Below, piece by piece: positions 56,374 to 64,000 of a stretch of DNA of 64,000 nucleotides (its first letter is position 1; the number at the start of each line of letters is the position of its first letter). The translations under genes and the position numbers were made by a program. The notes under the pieces are model-generated. The model searched no databases and was not told the DNA's origin. It was given only the letters and a program-made list of their open reading frames with translations. The DNA is from Taxawa tesnikishii (nom. ined.) (Eukaryota > Ascomycota > Dothideomycetes > Dothideales), in the NCBI GenBank assembly GCA_030247885.1, contig JAPDRO010000006.1:992001-1056000 (forward strand). The letters are read 5' to 3'.

Positions 56374-57173
56374 AGCGCGGTGCGGTATTGGGGGCGAGGG
56401 TAATGCACCAGGTCATCCGGACAAGCGTCATGTGCATAGGTCATCCTTCGTTCCTTTGCTGACGCAATCCTCGATTGACCGTTGCTTTCCAGGTTGGAGA
56501 GGACATATGTAATGGAGAACCACAGCTCGTTTGGAAGGACGAAAAGACAGCCAGTTGTGGGCATTGCACGTTACAGTGCAACGGCGTACTCAGTAGGCCT
56601 CAGATAGATTGAAGCAAAAATCGAACGAATTGAACGCAATCTGCGTGCTTGTGCAAAAAGATAGCAGCCCATGGTGCTATCCTGTTCCTCTGCAACTTTT
56701 CTGAGAGCGAGTCGTATGATGACAAACGAAACATCTGCCTGATGTGGTACTGTCATGGTGTGTCTGTGCCTGTGCCTGTGCCTGCATCTGCATTCTGGGC
56801 CACGCCCGCATCATCGTGCATGGACTCAGGCACTCCCGCTGCACATCGCTGATTTTACGAATCGCCCCTTTGCCCAAAACGCTCTTGCTGACTTCGACAC
56901 ACATCTTCTACCCTCGAATTTGCATTAATCTGGCCAGCTGGCTTGTCATTCGTGAAACAATGGCTGCGTAATCGGAGACTGCTTTTTCTCCTCTGGGCAC
57001 GTGTTATTCCGGTGCTGTTTATTCAATCCTTCACGTCTGTCACAAACACCCGACAGCTTCTCACTAAATCACTTATCTCTGCGTCATTAGAGCACCCGCT
57101 TTTTGTACCTTCACTGCTCCATAACACTCGTTGCAGCCGCCTAAGTGGAGCAGACTGCAGTCAGACCCCAATC
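56374..57173. other. Intergenic
   Basis: 3' flank of the PP2A-B gene and promoter of the transporter gene, with a short hexamer repeat at 56761-56787. No gene was recognised. Confidence 0.5.
56761..56787. repeat. TGTGCC hexamer repeat
   Basis: Imperfect run of the unit TGTGCC (about four copies), non-coding. Confidence 0.7.
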
Positions 57174-58484
57174 ATGCTGTTAGCCCTTGGACCACTGAGT
57201 GTTGTCACGCTCATCTTCGGAGGTTGCTGTTCCAACGTACGCTCACTATCTCACTACGAACACCGCGCATCTTACTGATACACTACGCAGGTCTTCGCAT
57301 TGGAAGCCATCGTGAAGTGAGCGCCTTCCTCAGTTGACCCACGAACCATCATGTGATATCTGACTTTCTGCAGGAGTGAGCCAGACAGCGGTCAGTGATG
57401 GCGTGTGCCATTCAGCAATCATACTGACACGTACTGACCTTGTCAGGTCTGCTGATAACCTTCTTCCAATTCCTCTTCTCCACACTCGCTGCTTGCCCAT
57501 CACAACTCTCTCCCGGCGGCCGGTACGGCTTGAAGAATCCGACAGTGCCTCTGGAGAAGTGGGCCATCATCGCAGCGATGTTCTACGCCATTAACATGCT
57601 CAACAATTGGGTGTTCGCTTTCAACATCAGCGTTCCAGTGCACATCATTCTCCGGAGCTTTGGAAGCGTCACAACAATGCTCGCGGGCTGGATCAAAGGG
57701 AAGACGTACAGTTGGCTTCAGGTCATCAGTGTGGTTATTCTCACTGTTGGCGTGCTGATAAGCGCATGGGCTGATGCTGAAAGCAAGGTACGTCTCTCCC
57801 TCCGTTGAACCTTCAATCCTCAACCTGACGTTTACTGTTGTAAAGGGCAAGTCGATGTCCGCACACTCGTCCGGCTCAACAACAGACTTCACTACAGGCA
57901 TATCCATCCTGTTTGTGGCACAGGTGCTCTCTGCGTGGATGGGCATCTATGTCCAGGATACCTACGCTGCGCACGGCGCCAACTGGCGCGAGAATCTCTT
58001 CTACTCGCATTTCCTAAGCCTGCCGCTCTTTGTGCCCTTGGCCGGGATTTTGCGGCGACAACACGCCCGCCTGGCGGCGACCTCACCACTGGATCTTTCG
58101 ACATATACTTCACCGGACAAGGTGCTTCCGCTCCAATTCTTTCCAGAACCACTTGTTGGATCACCTTTGCAGGTTATAGGGACGATGCCACGCGGGCTGC
58201 TTTTTCTCGGCATCAATGCCGTGACTCAGCTCGTCTGCATTACTGGTGTCAACCTGCTGTCAGCCAAGGCCTCGGCAGTCACGGTTACCATTGTACTGAA
58301 TATCCGAAAACTGGTCAGTTTCATCCTCAGTACAATACTTTTCGGCCATCATTTGTCTGGGAAGATGATCCTGGGCACGACACTCGTGTTTGGAAGCGGT
58401 GCACTCTACGGCTGGGAGACAAGCTGGAGACTGCCGCAACAGAAAAAAGCAAAACAGGAGAAGGACGTCGGAAAGGGTCAGTGA
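57174..58484 (+). CDS. UDP-GlcNAc-type nucleotide-sugar transporter (UAA/YEA4)
   Basis: Multi-pass Golgi/ER transporter of the UAA family, YEA4-like. Five exons: 57174-57236, 57291-57316 (26 nt), 57374-57390 (17 nt), 57447-57787 and 57846-58484; 361 residues. Family features are GGCCSNVFALEAIVK, FFQFLFS, PLEKWAIIAAMFYAINMLNNWVFAF..., HIILRSFGSVTTMLAGW, and LNIRKLVSFILSTILFGHHLSG near the end. About ten hydrophobic segments. The two tiny exons are both in phase and rebuild KSEPDSGLLITFFQ. The substrate is inferred from the resemblance only. Confidence 0.92.
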
Positions 58485-58755
58485 TGCGGATACCGCATCT
58501 TGGGTGCCGATACGGGTCAGGGTCACCGGGCTGTCCAAGATCTCAATCAGTCGGGCTTCCAGTATCCGTACAACGTGACGATGAAGAGTTCTCCCCTCTG
58601 GATACCTCCACACTCAGCTTCGGTCCCTACTCGAGAAACGGCTTGGCCTTTGCCTCACAGCCATGGTTCGCAGAGCCTTCCCGGTTGCCGACTTGAGTTC
58701 GGCTACCTAACGGTTCTATCAGGTCTGGCAAGTCTACCAGGCTGAACGGACGTAC
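58485..58755. other. Intergenic / possible 5' part of HMG relic
   Basis: A short Ser/Asp-rich reading (DDEEFSPLDTSTLSFGPYSR and on, to about 58696) looks protein-like and could be a decayed regulator N-terminus, but it does not connect with the HMG half box in any frame. Confidence 0.3.
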
Positions 58756-58839
58756 CACTGCCCACAACTGAAGATCTGTCTGCCGAATATGGAGCATTTT
58801 TGCGCTTACTACAGCAGCGCTACGTACTTGGAAAGCCAT

Positions 58840-59550
58840 GAGCAACTACGCGACCGCGGGCAACAACCTCACCGCCGACAGACTTCGATCTCAACGACTT
58901 CCTGAACCATGACATCTTCGACCTCAACACTGCTGGGCAGCGCAGAGTTTCACCGCGGCACCAGCGTCATATGCCAACATTCTCTGCAATAACGAAGTCT
59001 CTGTCGTCATCGGTCAGATGTGGAGAGAGCTGCCTCAAGAAGAGAGAGAGATGACTGGAAACGCAAAGGCTGAGGAAGTCAAGCACCAGCACTCGAAGGA
59101 CTCTCCCGACTACCAGTATCAGCCTCGCAAGCCTTCCGAAAAGAAGCGCCTTACGTTCGGCTGGTGTTTGCTCCTCCTCGTCCAGATTGCCCTCCCCTGC
59201 TGGACGTTCTCCTACGAGGTAGGCTACCACTTCTACCCCTTCGGTCAACTATCTCAGAGCAGACCGCGATGGAATACCTGTTGGTGGTACTTTGGTCGTA
59301 CCTCACAGTCTCCTGGATAGCTCCTGGCGTCCGGATCATCCGGAAATCGCACTCGTACCGGTTCCGGAGTCAGCCAGAGGTTCTTTCTGTCACCACCGCG
59401 CAGCAGCCTACTGCAATTGAGAACTTCAACGACCTGGTCAACTTCATGAACGCGCGGATAATCTCGCGATGTTTCCTTCGTCCCCGCCGGTATCGCTTGC
59501 ATTCGTTGTCCTTCCTCTTTCGTGGGCAATCTACCCCTGGGAAGCAATGA
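58840..59550 (+). pseudogene. Half HMG-box gene (relic)
   Basis: From about 58964 one frame reads NNEVSVVIGQMWRELP..., then KAEEVKHQHSKDSPDYQYQPRKPSEKKR. This is the second half of an HMG box of the MAT1-2/STE11-like type. The first half (usually RPPNAYILYR) was not found upstream, in any frame or as an exon. A stretch DFDLNDFLNHDIFDLN upstream (58885 on) lies in a frame broken by a stop and does not join the box in phase. After the box the reading loses protein character. The conserved intron position of MAT1-2-1 boxes lies just before NNE, so a displaced or deleted 5' exon would fit. No SLA2, APN2 or COX13 genes, which usually flank the MAT locus, were seen here. Confidence 0.5.
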
Positions 59551-60165
59551 GGTTTTGGAGTCAAACATGACAGCCACAGGGGAAGTCAAAGGATGGTCGA
59601 AGTTCGGAGCAGAATTGTGGAGAGATGAGAAGCATCCGGCGTGGCTTTCTACCTCTGGGCCCCCGGTTTCGTAATGGGCAACGTAACTATGCTGGGTTCA
59701 TAGGCGACTTATCGGACTGTACAATGTTTCTTTCGAGCGTTCATCTTCATGTGTACGTGGTTCACCATTCATGTCCAGCATGATATGCTTCGGACGTACA
59801 CTGTGTTAAATATAATCAACGTTGCCCTTAGCCTACGCATGTCACCGCTTTATGTTTGACCGCACTTATGTTGATGGATTATCTTACATTCATCACCGTC
59901 GGCTAACATACCCAAACGCCCACGGATGAGGAAAGCATCAGGGCGATGCATGTATGCTATCAGTAAACAAACACAACTGTATAAATCATGTAAAGTAGAT
60001 AAAGTGGTCTACGACAGTAGTTGGGAGCTCAAACAGGTATCCGTGAATTCGTGATGGTATAAAAAGGGGTATCATAAAGGACTGGCAAACAAACACCTCC
60101 TGTCTCATCTTCTAATCTTCCCTTGACCCCGCGGGCTCGCTCCATGACCTTGCCATCTGGTTCTC
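59551..60165. other. Intergenic
   Basis: 3' flank of the GRF zinc-finger gene. A/T-richer in the middle (59790-60000). No gene was recognised. Confidence 0.5.
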
Positions 60166-61391
60166 CTATCCAGCACCCTTCCCCGGCGTAGTAAAGTCCA
60201 GCTTCGTCTGCTTCGCCCTCCTGGCCTTCTCTGCGGACTCGAACCTCAGCTTCCGGATCACGGCCTTGTCCAGCTCGCGATCGGCTTCTAGGCCATCTAT
60301 CCTCGCCTGCAGCTCCGTGATCTTTGCGTCTTTGGTCCTGAGCGCGGTTCGCACGGCATCGCGGCCTTTGACGGCGCCTTGGGCCCGGTTGTCGTGTTTG
60401 GTGAGGATGCTGCACAATTGGGACGCTATGTTCGCTGGCAGGGTCGCGGTTGTGGAAGCGAGGAGCGTGAGGACTTCGTCTTTTACGGAAGGCATCGACG
60501 GTGTAGCGGGGGTGGTTGGGGCGGATAGAGCGTCTTTGTAGCGGGAAGGCGTGGGAGTCGTGTCTGTCGTTTCTGGAAGACCGAGCATCTTGCCGGCCGA
60601 AGTGGGTGTGGGCAACGCTTCGAAGGCGATGGAGGTTAGGGATTTGGTTGGTGAGATTGGGTTGTTGAGAGACGCGGTCTTGGATTGCGGCGTCTCCGTG
60701 CTGTAGTCCAGCCAAGGGAGCTTCCGGGTCCGAGTGCTGATCGTGCTTGGTGTGGCATACGCATCCGTTCTGACTGCTTTTCGGGGCGTCTCGGGTGGGC
60801 AAGACACACTGTCTGCGACGAGTGCGAGCTCTACCTCTTCTTGGCCCGAGAGAGCCCAGGGAAGGTATCCTCGTCATCGTCGTCGAAGCCCATCTCTTGA
60901 ATCTTCCGCTTTGCGCCTATACTCTTCGCGTGTTTTGTCTGGCTGTCCCTTCCCACGTCGCGTATGCTCCGCGCTAATAGAGGTGAAGGTGACGGACTCG
61001 CTGTCGTCCGCTGCGACTCCGACCTTTCGACCTGCCCAATCGTCCTTCCCCGTCCGTTCCCCTCAGTAATGTTCTCGCTTCTCGAGTTTCCTAACACCGC
61101 ACTCTCCATTCGCGGTTTCGCGTCCTCGTCCCAGAGGAAGAAATCACACCGCATAAGTTCTGCGTTCTGGCACGTGTAGAACCATCGTCCCTGGTTTCTC
61201 CCCTCCTTCCTGACTTTGAAGTGTTCCGCCGGCAGTCGAGGAGTGCAGTTGCAGAGCCAGATGCTGTTCTCGAAAGCGCCTTTATGTTTGGTTGTGTTGG
61301 CGCCGCCTCTGCGACTGCCGTGGCTGGATCCTCTAGGCCGGCCGTAGCGGTTGGGCGTGGTGTTAGTGGAGCTTGTGCCGCGACGGAACAT
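60166..61391 (-). CDS. GRF-type zinc-finger protein
   Basis: Nuclear protein of unknown exact role. GRF zinc fingers bind single-stranded DNA in repair proteins. No intron; about 408 residues. The zinc finger lies at residues 29-75: WLCNCTPRLPAEH...GRWFYTCQN...CDFFLWDED with the Cys-Cys...Cys...Cys spacing. It is followed by a basic stretch, a Ser/Thr/Pro-rich middle and a C-terminal coiled coil (KDAKITELQARIDGLEADRELDKAVIRKL). The frame stops at 60831 after SRAKKR. It resumes one base off with VELALVADS and runs to 60166, so one G at about 60834 may be missing. As written it would be a 186-residue protein with only the finger. Confidence 0.75.
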
Positions 61392-61663
61392 TGTGACTGA
61401 AGCCTCTTCAGCTCGATATCGTGGTGCTGCGGTGCAAGGTGTCACAGAAGTGACGCTGCGCGCCGTAGTCTAGGTCACATTTTCCGTGGTGGTGATGATA
61501 CGTGCTGGAAACGGAAGGCTGGTGAAGTGGAGCTGGAAGCTGAGGACTGGACTGTGATGTGCGCGTGCCGTGACAGTCGTTACGCAGTGCACCTTCTCGA
61601 CGCCACCATCTATCAAACGCGCAACAACGCCATCCCATATACCTCGCATCGTATCCAGTACAG

Positions 61664-62194
61664 ATGTCGAGCAGCTTCCAAATCAGTATCATGCCGGAAC
61701 AATGTCGTCTCATCCGGAACGAGACTCAGTCGTTGACACATAACAGTGCATCGCCACTACTGGCATTACCAGCCGAGCTGCGTAACAAGATTTACGATTT
61801 CGTGTTTGCCGAGCAAGCAGTTACCATCTGTTCTCACCAACCAACCTTTCTTCAATCCTCATCACTGGCTCGCGCATGCCGCCAAACACGCCACGAGACC
61901 CTGGCTCTGTTTTACAACCGCAGCTACTTCCTGCCCTGCAAACATTGGCACTTTCCTTCTGGTACGCCGGGCCTTGTCACCATCCATATGAACTCGACAG
62001 ATGGAAACTGCTTCTGTGACTGCTGCCGGCTGACGCGGGATTGGTGGACCTCTGTGCCAGATGAGTACAAGGAAACACTTCTGCAGCCGCGGGCGTTTTC
62101 ACTGCAGGGCGACGACCGGATATTGGATATGCGATTCCGGATTCATCTACGACTCAAAGGCGCATCTTTGGAAGACGAGACAGGGAATGGTTGA
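61664..62194 (+). CDS. Small fungal protein with F-box-like start
   Basis: Not recognised beyond a family-like start. 176 residues, single exon. The segment SPLLALPAELRNKIYDFVF is the common start of many fungal-specific proteins (F-box-like, 2EXR/DUF-type). It is followed by LARACRQTRHETLALFYNRSYF and a Cys pair in NCFCDCC. No signal peptide or membrane helix. Divergent from the GRF gene 272 bp away. Function unknown. Confidence 0.65.
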   Translation: MSSSFQISIMPEQCRLIRNETQSLTHNSASPLLALPAELRNKIYDFVFAEQAVTICSHQPTFLQSSSLARACRQTRHETLALFYNRSYFLPCKHWHFPSGTPGLVTIHMNSTDGNCFCDCCRLTRDWWTSVPDEYKETLLQPRAFSLQGDDRILDMRFRIHLRLKGASLEDETGNG

Positions 62195-62246
62195 TCTAGT
62201 CCCTTCATGATCTCGTCGTCTCTCCTTCATTGTACAGGAACATGGT

Positions 62247-63106
62247 TCATGCCACGTCTCCACCAGTCATGAACGCAATGCTAGCTCGGACGGTCTCCAT
62301 GACGATGTCCAATTCCTCCGCATCCCGTGGCGCGTACAGGAGAACGTAGTTGACGGGCAGCGTGAACCCAGCCAGGTACTTCATGGCCCCGACGCCATCC
62401 AATTCGTGTCGCTGACCCCAGCCCGACTCGATGATTTTCTCGCCTGCAGACGATTAGCGCAGGAAAAACAAACACACCTGCACCCAGAATAGGAGCAAAT
62501 GCAAGACTTACAGTCCGACGGCGCTAGCACGACATGGACCGAATGATCACCCGTGCCATGTATATGGCTGACCTCACCCAACATCTCCTTCGCTACCTCA
62601 TGCATCTCCCGCCCGCTTTTCACAAACAGTGCCTGCGTGTGCCGCTCATGCACGCTCATACGCATCTCGACAAGCTGCTCATTCCGCCGTGCGAGCGCCT
62701 CAAATCTCCTCTCCAGCTCCGCGCTCACGTCCCGCTTCGGAAGCTGGTCCATCTGTCTCTGCGGGACCGGATGCGGACCCAGTCTCGGTCTCGGACCCCG
62801 TTCTCGCGGCGGAAAGGAGGCTGGAAGAAATCTCCGTTCGTCTGCGCTTGAAGCGTAGACTGTGGTGGATAACGTGTCGCGGGAGAAGCTGCGTAGGATG
62901 ACGGCAGATACGAACCAGCCCAAGATGTTGTAGGGCAGTCCGCCCGGGCCGTAGGATAGATATGTGCGGTAGTCTTTGCGGCAACGAGGGAAGACCAGGG
63001 CTAGTACGGCCAGAATCGCTGTCGAGGAAGTGACCACTTTTGGATGTGAGCGAGCTATCGCCGTGGTCCATTGTCGATATCGCTCGATGAGACTCGAGAG
63101 TTCCAT
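62247..63106 (-). CDS. DUF5519/luciferase-domain membrane protein
   Basis: 263 residues; exons 62512-63106 and 62247-62443, intron 68 bp. Two hydrophobic segments (TAILAVLALVFPRC; NILGWFVSAVILRSF) lie near the N-terminus, followed by a disordered and charged middle with HVVLAPSDC. The C-terminal domain EKIIESGWGQRHELDG...VNYVLLYAPRDAEELDIV is the fungal DUF5519 ('luciferase domain') signature. Its biochemical role is unknown and the name does not imply light emission. A PAP-like sequence GPGGLPYN lies before the second helix. Confidence 0.82.
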
Positions 63107-63595
63107 TTTTCTAAAACCTAAGCGTCTTGAACGAAGTTTTTTCGTTCACTGTGCTTGCGGTCGTCTTGTGCGGAGATTGATATGATGTTTTTATAGCCGG
63201 TGCCCCTCACCTCACGTGTTGTAGGACGGTCGGAGCTTTGTTACGGCCGAAATCATGTCGGAGACCACTCTTTGTTTGCTTGGGCGCTTTTTGAAAGCTA
63301 CCGCTCTTCTCTTCGCAGAGAGTCGACATAGGACGTCTGCACACTCTTGCAGTACGCCAGCATAACTAGCGAGCAATCAAGCTATTGGAGCACCTCAAAG
63401 GAGAATTCATCAATTCGGACGCCATACGGCCGGAACAAGCGAAAGGTTCTTCGAACGAATTGATTCGAAATGAACTGAGATGGCGTTTCCATTTAATGCT
63501 TCCCTTTCCCCCTTCTTCCCATTCTCATTTGAGCATACACAGGCTTACGCCGGATACACAACGACTGCCAGTGCCCTCGTTTATGCGCCCAGCCT
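63107..63595. other. Intergenic
   Basis: Between two minus-strand genes; promoter of the DUF5519 gene. No gene was recognised. Confidence 0.5.
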
Positions 63596-64000
63596 CTACT
63601 GGACCTCCACGTTCGGCGTCTTTTTCCTCTGCTCGCCCTCCCCGTCCCATTCGTCATGCAGCACCTTGGCGCTATCGAAACTATTCGTCTGTGTAATCTC
63701 CTCCAAGCTCTTGCCCTTTGTCTCCTTCAGCACGAACCACGAGAATGCCGCAATGACGAAATCAAACAAACCCCACAACAGAAACGTGCCCCAGCCCAGG
63801 TTGTTGATCATGTACGGCGTGGCGATGCTGTACACGAAGTTGAACAGCCACTGGGACGCCACTCCCGTCGCGATGCCGGGTTCGCGAATCCTCGTCGGGA
63901 AGATCTCGGACACGTATGGCCAGGGCAGAGGCCCCCAGGAAAAGTTGTACGCGATGACGAAGAGGTAGATGAGCGCTACGGTCGCGATGCCGGAGGATGA
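63596..64000 (-). CDS. MFS sugar transporter, C-terminal part (cut by window edge)
   Basis: The C-terminal portion of a 12-helix sugar/quinate-type transporter: YLFVIAYNFSWGPLPWPYVS, EIFPTRIREPGIATGVASQW, LLWGLFDFVIAAFSWFVLKETKGKSLEEI, then a cytosolic tail ending EGEQRKKTPNVEVQ. The signature block EIFPTRIR plus KETKGKSLEE are classical for the sugar-porter family. The gene continues beyond position 64000; the N-terminal part is not in the window. No frame problem in the visible part. Confidence 0.93.
   Translation of the reverse strand, partial: SSSGIATVALIYLFVIAYNFSWGPLPWPYVSEIFPTRIREPGIATGVASQWLFNFVYSIATPYMINNLGWGTFLLWGLFDFVIAAFSWFVLKETKGKSLEEITQTNSFDSAKVLHDEWDGEGEQRKKTPNVEVQ

Noticed and set aside
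57935-58696. 253-residue frame overlapping the UAA transporter
   Set aside because: Its first two-thirds are an out-of-frame reading of the transporter's last exon. Only the last part (58520-58696) is outside the gene and looks protein-like; noted with the HMG relic.
58840-59550. Reading the HMG half box as the mating-type (MAT1-2) locus
   Set aside because: None of the usual flanking genes is present and the box is incomplete.
1-64000. Search for transposons, LTR or virus-like elements, CRISPR arrays and biosynthetic gene clusters
   Set aside because: No reverse transcriptase, transposase, integrase, capsid-like, terminal-repeat or PKS/NRPS/terpene-synthase sequence was recognised by eye; only short simple repeats were seen.

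Overview
This window is nuclear DNA of a filamentous ascomycete (Pezizomycotina, probably Dothideomycetes). The evidence is the gene set (palC, an SHE3-type coiled-coil protein, a bZIP/DUF3425-type regulator, a CRH-type GPI wall enzyme, a GRF zinc-finger protein, a BYS1-type secreted protein), roughly 50% GC, and many short GT-AG introns (44-135 bp) with CTGAC/CTAAC branch points. The class is an inference from overall look. No rRNA, tRNA, CRISPR, transposon or virus-like element was recognised.

Layout. 0-8.5 kb: an EF-hand MscS channel and a large KH-like protein of uncertain family, both on the minus strand. 9-15.5 kb: an SHE3-like coiled coil, the 7-exon cleavage/polyadenylation subunit PTA1, COA3, and a complex I accessory subunit. 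16-19.1 kb: an intronless ACC deaminase followed in tandem by an L-asparaginase with a C-terminal ankyrin tail. 19.6-22.7 kb: an ERG26-like sterol dehydrogenase divergent from palC. 23.8-27.2 kb: a type-B carboxylesterase convergent with a threonine aldolase. 27.6-30.6 kb: gene-poor, with a relic of a 'WHPDR' family gene and a BYS1-like secreted protein. 30.6-38.2 kb: ABCF ATPase ARB1, acireductone dioxygenase, GPI mannosyltransferase SMP3, SKP1. 39-44.3 kb: AMP deaminase and a CRH-type transglycosidase. 45.8-51 kb: an SDR divergent from a bZIP-like regulator, a relic of a fungal-specific gene, an aldo-keto reductase. 52.3-58.5 kb: a GT8-type glycosyltransferase, the PP2A B subunit, a UDP-GlcNAc-type transporter. 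58.7-64 kb: half an HMG box, a GRF zinc-finger protein, a small unknown protein, a DUF5519/luciferase-domain membrane protein, and a sugar transporter cut by the window edge.

How genes relate: there is no large biosynthetic cluster; most genes are housekeeping. Pairs worth attention are ACC deaminase/asparaginase (both release ammonia), COA3/complex I subunit (mitochondrial respiratory chain), and SDR/bZIP regulator (shared promoter with two identical 18-bp palindrome copies).

The strongest cross-cutting observation is that about ten otherwise well-conserved genes show apparent loss of single bases, mostly at G/C runs (three in the ADI1 gene alone) and never a gain. This looks like consensus undercalling rather than gene decay, and it affects how every reading frame here should be read.
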